This document shows, one piece after another, positions 44,841 through 55,620 of a DNA stretch of 64,000 nucleotides. A program made the position numbers and the translations under genes. Numbering within the stretch: the first letter of the stretch is position 1; each line of letters begins with the position of its first letter. The notes below the pieces were generated by a model. It was not told where the DNA came from and searched no databases. It saw nothing but the letters and a program-made list of their open reading frames with translations. The DNA comes from Adiantum capillus-veneris (lineage: Eukaryota > Streptophyta > Polypodiopsida > Polypodiales > Pteridaceae). The DNA lies in contig CM043943.1 of assembly GCA_014529385.2 (NCBI GenBank), positions 97,430,355 to 97,494,354 on the forward strand. The letters run 5' to 3'.

Positions 44841-45789
44841 TTTTGGGGGTCCAATCGTTGCAAGAGCTCCAATGACCAACAAAATTATAAATCCGGAGGG
44901 ATGAGCTACCCAGCTAGGGTATGGAAACACTCACACGGTTAGTGAGCTAATCGTGGCAACACAAATGGTTAACTCTAGGAGGTGAGCTTCTCGGCTATGG
45001 AGGAGCTAGGCCGCAATGAAGGTCAATCTCCATATCCACCTCTCTTCACCTCTAATCAACCCAATCACACACACTACGATTGCAAGATGCACACAACACT
45101 AATCCTATCATGAAACACACTAATCGCAAGCACACACACATAGATCTATCGAGCACCACACTCCAATCAAACCTACATGCACACACAAGAAAAAGAGGGA
45201 AATCACACAAGATTAGAGAGGGATTAACCACTAATTAGTTAAGATCTAGTTAATCTAAGCATCATAGGCAATCATAAGAAGCATGAGAGAGGCATAGTGA
45301 AAGAGAATGAATCATTGATTAGTGTTAATCAAGTCTCATGAGCAAGGAGAATCTCAAGGACTCCATAGTCATACACCTCAAGAGCTGTCACCAATGAGTG
45401 TTCTTAACAAATAACTTGAGAACCCTAATTTCTTTTACACACTGCCTTATATACCTAGGATAAAAATATGCAATGTTCGGGCACCCAAGGCCTTTAGGTC
45501 TCACCACTTACTAAATCTGCAACCAAGGCCTTTAGGGCTCACCACTTACTGAATCTGCAACCAAGGCACAGTAAGTGACCTATTCTTTACAACTTGGAAC
45601 TCCCATTGAGCCTGTAACACATTAAAATTCTACAATGGCTTGAAATAAATTGGGAATTTACAATACGTGATCATTTTGAGAAAATGTGTAACTCCAATCT
45701 TTACTGCTTCTTGCATTCATCCTTGATGTGCATTTGTACATCTTCGGTCTTTAGCAGCTTTTGTTAACTGACGTTGAATCATGTTAACA
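44841..45789 (-). repeat. 3' LTR of element Z (949 bp)
   Basis: Plus strand runs from a damaged start (TTTTGGGGGTCC for TGTTGGGGTCC) to CATGTTAACA. It matches 54704-55620 throughout, including GAGGGATGAGCTAC, GTTAGTGAGCTAATCGTGG and the CTTTTGTTAACTGACGTTGA end. It contains an extra near-duplicate of the CCAAGGCCTTTAGG phrase (about 45487 and 45523). Confidence 0.9.
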
Positions 45790-45801
45790 TTCCCCCCTTC
45801 C
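45790..45801 (-). other. Polypurine tract of element Z
   Basis: Minus strand GGAAGGGGGGAA directly precedes TGTTAACA, the start of the 3' LTR. Confidence 0.85.
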
Positions 45802-46879
45802 TATTTTAGTGCACGTCCTTGGGCACTGTTGAAAGGTGTCCGTGGAGGCTGTGGAAGGTTTTTGATGGACTGATCTTCTTTTTGTCGTTGGATTTGTTGT
45901 TGACGAGGTTCAATTTGCTGCAGCATCTTCATTGGTCTAAATAGTCGATTTTGAGAGATGATGTTTCATTTGTCCATTGTAATAGCATCATGATGAGGTT
46001 GCTGTTTATTTATGAAAAATATGTACAAGGGAAGTAGAATGATGAGGTTCTAAATTAGGGTCTAATACCTGGATAACCAAAGAGAAAAAACCCAGTGGGA
46101 AAAAAGTGCCTTTGGTATACGCGTATTATTGGAGTACTTATTAGCATGGAAAATATTAATAAAGTGTCCAAGGGATTATTTTTTGATAGATATGGAAATA
46201 AAAAGATAGCAAATGAGAGGGTATCATGATGGAACATTGGTTTTCCTGTTGTAGTCCACTCAAGGTGCATAGGTGGAAGCAAAAAAGAGTGTCTAATGCA
46301 TATGTCCGATGGTGGGACATCCTATTTATGCATACACAAAAATGCATGGGAAACAATATGCTGTGCAAGAAAGATTTTGAGGGATTCTTCAAAAAGATGG
46401 TGTAGCTATAAAAGCATATGACATAGCTTTGCAAGCTGGCACCCCTTTAAGAGTGGTTTTCATTGACGAGGATGTGTCATATTACTGTGCACTGTGCATG
46501 AGTGTTGGACTCTATGACACTCCACCAATTGTAAGTTATTAGACTTTGACTCTTATGCTCATCTCATCCAGCATGAGCGACATGATTTTAAATATGCTCA
46601 ACTCTTCCAGCTTGAGCGTAAGCCTAATAACTACGACTCTTATCACAGAGTTTAATATGACTAGAAGCTTTGGGACTAATGCTTTGCTCATTTTATGACT
46701 CAGTAGCCCGACTCTGACTATGCCAAAGAGTGTTTTTTGCACCCTGGCGACTTGAATTTTCACATTCTTGTGCTTACTACAAACATTTCTTCAGGTAAAA
46801 GTAAGTTTGAATCCTCAAAAAGAGGATTAGTGAAAGACCAAGTTGGCATTGAAGGTTTCTTTTGCCATACCTGTTTTAT

Positions 46880-47560
46880 CATCTTTGAATCTGCATTCGT
46901 GTTGATTGGGTTGTCCTTCTTTGACTGTGAAGACTCCATTGGTTGTTTGATTCTCCAATTAGGCTTGTTTTGATAGAAGTCTTTGATGTTGTTGGAGGCC
47001 TTTGTTCACTTTTGGCATCTGGCTTTTGACTAGGAGCATTGGAAGACTTAGGAATCCAAACCTCTTGATGACCTTTGTAACTCCTATGTTGAATTTGTTG
47101 AGCTTTAGGTCCTACTGAGATCTTCATGCAAGTTTGGTGTAGTTGAAGTTGGCTTGTGGTTGACTGGTAGCCAAATCTTTGTATACCCTGTGTAGAATCC
47201 TTGTCCAAGAAGAACATTCTTTGAGATCCATCTTTGTTTTGTATCCTCTTGTGAGTTATGGTAGACTTTAGCATCTTTTAGTGTGGTTTTATTGTATACT
47301 TGATGCTTAGGTATCCTAGGATATTGTCGTGGTTGATACCTCGTGGGCCTTCTGTCTTGCGACGGACTTGACATTACTTCATATGCCCTAACCTGCAATT
47401 TTGGCACCCACATCTGTCTGTTACCTCCATAGTACTCTTGTTCTTTTAAGCTCCATTGTGATGCTATCCATCCCATGTGTTTGTCTTCATGTGTTGATTT
47501 CCTGTCCTTAATCCAAACTGGATCATTGACTTTAACTAAAGTGCTCGAAACAAACACTTG
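46880..47560 (-). pseudogene. Element Z C-terminal coding remnant with W-x-P-K repeats
   Basis: Two overlapping open frames on the minus strand (47105-47557, 46879-47274) contain DPVWIKDRK, RQMWVPK, KQRWISK, TKIWLPV and EVWIPK, spaced by 20-50 Lys/Gln/Ser-rich residues. This resembles the tail of element 2 pol (21900-22613) in composition, motif and place near the 3' end. Frames shift between units. The function is unknown. Confidence 0.55.
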
Positions 47561-47869
47561 CTTGAATTTCCTTTTCTTTCTTGAGTACTTTGGCTAATAT
47601 ATCTTTGCTTTTTTGGGTATCTCCTTAGAGGTTTCGGTTGGGTCAGCAATTGACTTGATGTTTTGAAAGCCTGACTTGCTAGAAGTATCGGATCCATGAG
47701 GGTTCTTTGATGTCACACCTTCTTTGCTAATCAGTGGAAGTTCCACTTTATCTTTACCTTTGTTTGCAAGATTTGTGTTCGATCCTTGTGACTTCTACAA
47801 CTCTGAATATGAAATTTTTGGTTCTACTGAAGATCTTTGTCCTGCTTTTGCCATGGTCTCATCTTGATT

Positions 47870-49760
47870 TAACTATGTCTCTATGGAAGGTGGATTGAGA
47901 CTTTGTGCAGCTGGCAATAAGTGATGGATCTTTGAACTTCCTATTGATTCAAGGTTGTATGCAACCTTGTTCTTCTTAACTTCTGGCTTTGGTTGCAATA
48001 TCTGCTCTGTTTGATCTACACTTTCTATTTCGTGATTTGCATTAAGATCCTTTGAAGTTATATTTGATGGAGATGTATCATCTTCAATAAGCTTTACTTT
48101 GGCATCAGCCTCCATTTTAATTGTGCTTGAAGACTTTGTGCTATCATCCGTGGGTGACTAGTCTTGTTCTTCATTTGTTGTCTATGATGACTGCATCTTG
48201 TTTGCATTCTGCATTTCTAACATCTTCTGGGCCATTGGCATTCCCATTATGATGTCCTCTGGCATTTTTTTGCTGTGATCACATGAAATTGAGCTATGAT
48301 CATCTGTGAACTTACTTCAATGGTGGTGGAGATGATTTTCCAGCATTCTCCTTGTTTGTCTTCTAATATACTCACAAATTCAAAAGCATCTTCCAGTTGT
48401 GGTTGGCCATATCCTTTCCAAGTGTGAAAAGACATGAGGTTCTTATCTAGCTAAAAATCTCGCTTTACTTCTTTTGACAAATTTTCTTCATTCTCACCAA
48501 CAATGTTGCACTTGATCCTCTTAGGATTTATTTCTTTATTGACTACTTTTGTTGTGGACGTGTCCTTTGGTTGAGCTTTATCTGCATCTTCTTTTCTTTG
48601 ATCACCTGCTTCAATTGATGTTGGCTTGTTTTGTTGTAATACCACACCTTTTTCTTGCAATTGTTGAGCATTGTGTGCCTGCATTTGAGTAACTTTTGAT
48701 CTTAGAAGATCCACTCTACTTTATGGCAGAATCTGTCTCTTTGGAGGAGATTTTGGTGGTGACCTTTGTGTATCTTTCTGGACTTTAGCTTTTGTTGATC
48801 TTGACTTTTTTGCCACTTGTTCTGGCAACTTGAGACTTTGGATCATCTTCAGATAGTCCTCGACTTCAGGTTTAGCATCCGTAGGGGCTTGTACAAGGTC
48901 ATGAACCTGCTGAGAGTCATTTCCATTTTCATCTCAATATTCATATGCGAGCTTGGTCTCATGCAACTGTTTGAACACTATGGGATTTCTTGGCTTTTGA
49001 CTTTGACATGTGGAGATCAACTGAAACTTTTGTCCCTAATGATCTTCATAGAAGATTTTTTCTGTAGATTTTGATGGTTTCCGCGTCAATGGAGAACTTC
49101 CAATAATCATATGGTCTTCCAATGGTTTCTGCATTGAAGGAGTCTGCTGGCTAGAAGTTCTTGGGCTTCTAACTGGTGTAGCATTTTCTTGTACTAGAGC
49201 TGAGCTTGATGAATTTGCAGCTCCACCCTTCCTAGGGTGATCACTATAGCCTGCTTCATTGTGAGAGCTCAAAACTTTTTGGCTCTGGTTGAGTCTCACC
49301 TTTTGGGATTGTGAAGGTACACTTTGGGTAGCATTGTTGATGTTTGGCATCTGTAAACCCTTTGCATAATTTCCTATGTATCTCCGTGAAACATGAGAAA
49401 TTATTCCTCAAGTTAATAGGTAGCATTATCTTTGCCCTAATATTGTCTATCCCATGGGTCTTCTATGATATGAGCTTCTGTGGTTTCAGGACCCAAGGTA
49501 TCATAGATTCTAGACTCTCGTCTATATCTACGACTGTTTTGGTCAAAGTATATGTTCGTTTGGTCACAACATCGAAGTTTGATTTCCGATGGAGGCGAGT
49601 TTGTCTCAGAATTTATTTTTGGGTTCACTAGGGTAATATCCTTCAGCTCTAGAGAAGATGGGCTATAATATATTCTTTCCTTTAAAATGAACGATACTTT
49701 ATGATCTATCACTGGATGCACTTCTATGAGCTGGTATGTGGGCCGTTCAAACATTGGTTG
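47870..49760 (-). pseudogene. Element Z central coding remnants, unrecognised
   Basis: Several short minus-strand frames (47873-48115, 48451-48714, 49036-49350, 49437-49754) are rich in Ser, Gln, Lys and Glu, and look like disordered parts of one former polyprotein. Stops and frame changes lie between them. I recognise no domain. Confidence 0.4.
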
Positions 49761-50022
49761 ATCCTTTTGTATAGTTGCCCTTTTTGGTCTACATAGTGTG
49801 CATATGAACTATGTGTCCCTTAGACTCATGAATGATTGCACACTTGTGGTAGTGGATGCAAAATTATTTGCAAACCTAACAATCTTTTCAACCTTCAGTG
49901 ATATCTATACACCTTGACTAAATTCATGCTGGAATTTGTTGTTCAAAGAATCAATTTTAAGATTTTCAAGTGCCTGTGCATCCTTATGCTGATTTTGAGT
50001 TTGTTGTGCTTTATTGATGCTT

Positions 50023-51016
50023 TTAATGGTAATGCATTAAAAATGACACATTAAATGCACTTATATCAAGATTCACATTTCCAATCTTCTCTGTACCTTG
50101 CTTGACAGTTGATATGTCCCTGCTGTCTAGATTTCTTGGACAATCTTCAGCAAAATGTCCACCTTTTCGTCCACAATCTGAACAATATGCCATGATTGGT
50201 GGTATCTCAATCGGTTCTATCATGTCAAGCTCATGCTAGGAAGTTTCTGCTTCTATGCTTGCCAAGTTGTTGGCATCTTCTTTCAAAACACTGAGCATCA
50301 AGTTGTAGACTGCTCCATCTTGATTTTTGTACCGGTTTCCAATTAGATTGGCTTCAATTGGTTGATCCATTGGATCTTGCAATTCTGGTTCTCAATTATA
50401 GATCTAACCACTGTAATCCATGTACAATGACCCTGATTGCATATGCACCAAATAGATGCTTTGTGGATTTGTGCAGATTTCTAAATAAACACTTGTGTTG
50501 ATTTTTTACACCTCTATCTGCACTTCATCTTTAAGCTTGCAATACCTGGCTCCATTGAAGTCTGTGAATATATGGGAGTTCTCTGAATCTGGCTTTACTC
50601 TGATCAATAGGATCTTGGCTCCTGTGCTGCTCTTGCTGCTCATAAGATACCTATTGTTTTCTCTATCTGTGTACAAACATTTATCTCCATTGTAGCCATA
50701 AAGCTGCAAAATTTGGTGGGTTGCAGTTGCACTTGTGCTGCCACTGCTATTGGCTTGTCCTGCTATACTTCAACTCTCGCTTTGATTTGAATCCATGTTG
50801 GCTCAATCCACAAAAACTGTCAATTGGCAGATTCTGGTATTGACTAGAAGAATTTCTGCCGGCTCGATTTTGATTAAACTGCTTTAGCCAAAGCACTTTT
50901 GCAGTCGTCTGCTCTTCAGATTCACAAGAGTTGATTGACTCTAGCTCGACACTGTCAACATTAATTACACCTTTTGAAACGATGAAAAACTGGGCCTTTA
51001 ACTGATTAATATGCAA
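50023..51016 (-). pseudogene. Element Z gag-like remnant with zinc knuckle
   Basis: At about 50130-50190 the minus strand encodes YCSDCGRKGGHFAEDCPRN, a CCHC knuckle with one extra residue between the second Cys and the His (spacing 2-5-4). Upstream frames (50506-50709, 50747-51016) are acidic and mixed in composition, separated by stops near 50400-50500. This fits a decayed Gag close to the 5' side of the element. Confidence 0.5.
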
Positions 51017-51339
51017 TCTCCCGTGATTTGTCGATTTTCAGCTTGATTTTGACAAATTTAAAAATTTGTATATCCCTCACGGCTTCAGTTGGTCTTTTGG
51101 CTTGTTTGATCTGATTCGCTCTTGGGGTTTGTGAATCTTTTGGCTTTGCGGTGTTTCCTCGATGTGCGGTACACTTTTCGGCTTTGCCTTTTCAACTTGT
51201 TCGCTTTTGTGCGGTTTGCTCGACATGTGACTTTTTTCGACGGTCCATGTGTTTTTTGCTTTTCTGACGCTTTCTGGCTCATTCTGGCTTTTTTGTCCTT
51301 TTTTGGCACTTTCGGCGACTTTCTTTTTATTTTTCCTAA

Positions 51340-52030
51340 TTATATGTGAAATTTTGAATTTTCTAAAAATTTTAGTATTTTTTAATGATTTTTTGAAAAG
51401 TTTTGGTTTTTTATGAAATTTTTAAAGAATTTTAGATTTTTATTGATTTATTTTTCTTTTTCAGACAATTTTGGATTTTTTGTGAAATTTTTATGATTTT
51501 TGTGGTCACTTTTGATTTATCCGTCAGTGTTTTTTATTTTTTTGTGAATTATTGTGAGTTTTATGAATTTTCTATGTGCTTTTTATTTCTTCTGGATTTT
51601 ATATGATTTTTTCTATTTTTTTATTGTGAGTTTTAATGATTTTCTATGATTTTTTCTATTTTTCTATTTTTCTATTTTGTTTTTTTGGACCTTTTAAATT
51701 CTTTGTGATTTTTTCTATGAATTTTTGTTTTTTTAGAATTTTTTGTGTTTTTATGAAATTTTTAATTTCTTTTTTTATTTTTTGATTTATTTTTTTTAAA
51801 AATTGATTGGATTTATTTTCAAATTATTATTTCTTATTCTTTTTATGGGTTTTTAATGGATTTTTTAAAACCCTTTTTTCTTTCTTTAGTTGTATTTTTT
51901 TGGGTAAATTTTTTAAAACTTTTTTTTTAAATGAGTTTTTTTTGTTTTTATGATTTTTATTTATTTTTGTTTTTTGTGATTTTTTAATTTGTTTTTCCTA
52001 TATATATATATATTTTTAAAAAAATTATGA
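51340..52030 (-). repeat. T-rich low-complexity stretch in element Z leader
   Basis: About 690 bp made largely of T-runs with GATTTT, AATTTTT and similar words on the plus strand, hence A-rich in the element's own sense strand. No ORF. Confidence 0.85.
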
Positions 52031-52059
52031 GTTTTTTTTGTTAAAAGACTTACTTGCAC

Positions 52060-52655
52060 CTTACCAGGCAGAGGCCGTGTTAACCTGCAGGATCTGGCGC
52101 GCGTTGAATGCGGGATGGCGCCTGGCACGTACGCACGGAAAGAGAGAGGCGCAGGTGAGCGGGCGTCCTCGGGCCTTGACGTGCCGTGCGTGGGAGAGAG
52201 AGACTCAGCAGTTGACAGTCAACACGTTGACAGGGACAGGGGCGTGTGTGAGTGGAAAAGAGAAAAGGGAGGTTGGGTGCACGTGGGCAGAAAGTTAGAG
52301 AGATAGAGAGAGAGAGAGAGAGAAAGAGAGAGTAGATGAAGAGAGAGAAAAAGAGGGAGGAGAGAGAGACAAGGACAAAGAGAGTTAAGAGGGGGAGACA
52401 GAGAGGGTTAGTGAGAGGAAAAGGGAGAGAGTGGAGAGAGAGAATAAGAGCGTGTGTGTGTGAGATGCAGTTCACGTGCCAACCAAACAAACTCGAATTT
52501 CTCCCGGTTTTTTGGTCAAAATTTGAAGCTTTTGCCGGTAATTACACTAAAACTCGTGAAAATTTCTCGGTTTTCTTGAAGGCAAGCTCAAAATCTAACC
52601 GGGATTTTATGAGTTCGGCCGGTTAAAATACATTGTACCTCGGAAAGAGAGAATA

Positions 52656-52700
<45 letters not shown>

Positions 52701-52720
52701 GTGGAGGTGAGTTCACACAA
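52060..52720 (-). other. GC-rich patch and polypurine (GAGA) tracts in element Z leader
   Basis: A GC-rich patch at about 52070-52250 (GGCGCGCG, GGCGCCTGGCACGTACGC) stands out from AT-rich surroundings. It is followed by GAGA tracts at about 52300-52460 and 52655-52697. The long ORFs over this region (52038-52298, 52080-52490, 52336-52626) have the skewed composition of these tracts and are rejected as genes. Confidence 0.6.
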
Positions 52721-54683
52721 CGAGATGAGAGTAGACGATAGAGGAAAAAGAAGAAGATTTTTTATTTTATTTTTTAACGTCGAAGGAAACTGTCCCAAAA
52801 GACCGTAAAGATCTACTCGACGACAATTTTGATGCGCCGCAAGGCAAAGCATTGAGGCCAAAAATCGTTTGTTATTTTTTTATTTTTTTAAAATTTTTAA
52901 TTTCCAAAAGTAAAAAAATGCCAAAAATAGACCAAAAGTTAACCAAAACTCCAAAAAATCACCAGAAAATCCCAAAATTTACTAGAAAAGTCCAAAAAAT
53001 TCCCAAAAAATTCTACGAATCTTTAAAAATCATCGTAATTCACTGTCGAGCATTTCCAACACGCAAAACACACCAAAATTAGCAGATTTTATCGAAAACA
53101 TTATTTACGACACAAATATCAACCCGGCCCTAGGAAATAGCAAAAGGGTGAAAGCATGTTAACCTGTCCCGCTTTTTGTGCTAGTTAGCATTTTCAAGTT
53201 AGCACATCTTAGAAAAATTGGGCGACCGGTAAAATTTTTACAAATAATATCAAAATTTGTCGGATACATTTGGGTTCCTTGTTTCAAGAGCTTTCTACTG
53301 ATATATCATACGTCAGAGATCTTGGAGATGTAGCTCATGTTATTGTCCTAGTTAGCATATGTCAAAATTGTGCTAGTTAGCATTGTCCGGGACATGAAAA
53401 AGCATGCTACGTTAACAAGCTTTCACCCAAAACGCTCAAAACTCGACCACGGAGGGCACAAATGCGCACAAATGATGTCGTAAATAGGCACACACAAAAT
53501 AGCTCGTAAAGATCGCAAAATCTCAATTTTTAAGGAATTACCTGAAATTCAATGCAAAAGTTAGTCAAACATTGCAAACATTATGCGAAAAATCCCCAAA
53601 AAATTTCTACAAATTCTCCACACATTGGGGAATAGTGCAGCCAAATAAAATTGCCAAAATCACATCAATTCAGTTGCCAACAATTTTATCAAATAAATCA
53701 AGGATAGGCAATTAAACCGACAAAAATAGGTAAAAAATTGACGCAATTAAAGTGTGTAAATCGCTGTTTTGAGCACAAAAATGCATAAATTAATCATTAC
53801 ACACATTATTGATGCAATCAAAACATTGAATTAACGATGCAAATTAAACACTTTTTTAGGCACACACATACTAAAAAAATTGGCAGTTTTTACCAATATT
53901 TAGGTGCGCACACAAAAGGGTTAAATTTATCGTTTTTGTAATGTGACTTCACAAATCATTACTTGGGTATGTGCACAACACATATCAATCATCACAATTG
54001 AAAAATGATAACGCACACATTGATTTTTAGTTGCTCAAATATGGGCAAAATAGTGCACACACACCTAAAATTAGCATACACACACTCAATTAGAATGCGC
54101 ACAGACTTGATTTTAGTGCACACACACTTGAAATTGACCATCCAAGCATGAGATTAACTCAATTAGGCACCCAATTAGCAACACACATTCATCAATTAGC
54201 AATTGAAACTTATCAAATTCATGCGCCGCCAATTCTTAAAAATTTCGGCATTACGACGGCGTGAAAACGAAAAATCGCAAAATTTTCAATCCTTAACATC
54301 AACATTGCATTGCATCAACATAGCATAGCATTACATTGCATCGTGGTGGGATATCTACACAATTCTACACATCTCTAGATTCGAGGGAGGTTGAGAATAC
54401 CACCTTAATTACCTTTCTGTTGAAGATCAATTGAATGGTCGAATGCTCCAATCCTTCATAGAAAATTAGTAAATTAGCAAAAATTAGTCAAATTAGCAAG
54501 GGGTTAGTGAGAAATTAGAGTGTCTCAACACACAATTGGCAAGATATGGTCACACATTAGGGAATTATGAACACAATGCTTCATGCACACACATTCAAAA
54601 TCCACAAAAAACATAAACACACAAGTGAAATTAGTGAGGGAATGCATTCATTTATGCCACAATTACACTATCGTAGGCCATCT
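52721..54683 (-). other. Rest of element Z leader, non-coding
   Basis: AT-rich, with many CACACA words and no gene. It contains an inverted repeat of about 283 bp span (53146-53428). Confidence 0.6.
53146..53428. repeat. Foldback structure in element Z leader
   Basis: GGGTGAAAGCATGTTAAC at 53146-53163 pairs with GTTAACAAGCTTTCACCC at 53411-53428 (17 of 18). Further in, TGTCCCG pairs with CGGGACA and GCTTTTT with AAAAAGC, while TGCTAGTTAGCATT occurs as a direct repeat. The whole could fold as one long stem. Confidence 0.6.
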
Positions 54684-54703
54684 TCCCTGGCAACGACGCC
54701 AAA
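54684..54703 (-). other. Primer-binding site of element Z
   Basis: Minus strand starts TTTGGCGTCGTTGCCAGGGA, two changes from the element 2 type, and abuts the 5' LTR. Confidence 0.85.
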
Positions 54704-55620
54704 TGTTGGGGTCCCATCGTTGCAGTAGCTCCAATGACCAACAAAATTATCAATCCGGAGGGATGAACTACCCGGATAGGGCATGGAAACACTCACATGG
54801 TTAGTGAGCTAATCGTGGCAACACAAATGGTTAACTCTAGGAGGTGAGCTTCTCGGCTATGGAGGAGCTAAGAAGCAATGAAGGTCAATCTCCATATCCA
54901 CCTCTCTTCACCTCTAATCAACGCAATCACACACACTACGATTGCAAGACGCACACAACACTAATCCTATCATGCAACACACCAATCGCAAGCACACACA
55001 CATAGATCTATCGAGCACCACACTCCAATCAAACCTACATGCACACACAAGAAAAAGAGGAAAATCACACAAGATTAGAGAGGGATTAACCACTAATTAT
55101 TTAAGATCTAGTTAATCTAAACATCATAGGCAATCATAAGAAGCATGAGAGAGGCATAGTGAAAGAGAATGAATCATTGATTAGTGTTAATCAAGTCTCA
55201 TGAGTAAGGAGAAGATCAAGGACTCCATAGCCACACACCTCAAGATATCTCACCAAAGAGTTCTCTTAACAAATGACTTGAGAACCCTAATTTCTTTTAC
55301 ACATTGCCTTATATACCTAGGGTAAAAATATGCAATGTCCGTGCGCAAGGCCTTTAGGGCTCACCACTTACTGAATCTACAACCTAGATACAATAAGTGA
55401 CCTATTGTTTACAACTTGGAACTCCCATTGAGCCCGTCACACATTAAAATATTACAATGGCTTGAAATAAATCGAGAATTTACAATACGTGACCATTTTG
55501 GGAAAACATGAAAAATGTGTAACTCCAATCTTTACTACTTCTTTGCATTCATCCTTGATGTGCATTTGTACGTCTTCGGTCTTTAGCAGCTTTTGTTAAC
55601 TGACGTTGACTCAGTTAACA
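54704..55620 (-). repeat. 5' LTR of element Z (917 bp)
   Basis: Plus-strand ends TGTTGGGGTCCC and CAGTTAACA. It partners 44841-45789 with visible substitutions and small indels, so Z is older than element 2 but still well preserved. Confidence 0.9.

Larger units (their letters stand above)
44841..55620 (-). mobile_element. Element Z: large LTR element without visible reverse transcriptase, inserted in the satellite
   Basis: Flanked on both sides by AAGAT (44836-44840 and 55621-55625), a five-base target duplication. LTRs at 44841-45789 and 54704-55620, primer site at 54684-54703 and polypurine tract at 45790-45801 all point to the minus strand. Joining the flanks gives a normal satellite phrase (GCATC-AAGATCCA). 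The internal 8.9 kb has only short broken frames: a zinc knuckle, charged low-complexity stretches and W-x-P-K repeats. No RT, RNase H or integrase motif was found, so it is probably a non-autonomous element. Confidence 0.85.

Noticed and set aside
52038-52626. ORFs of 86-136 aa around the GAGA tracts
   Set aside because: Their Arg/Glu or Leu/Ser richness comes directly from GA/CT repeats.
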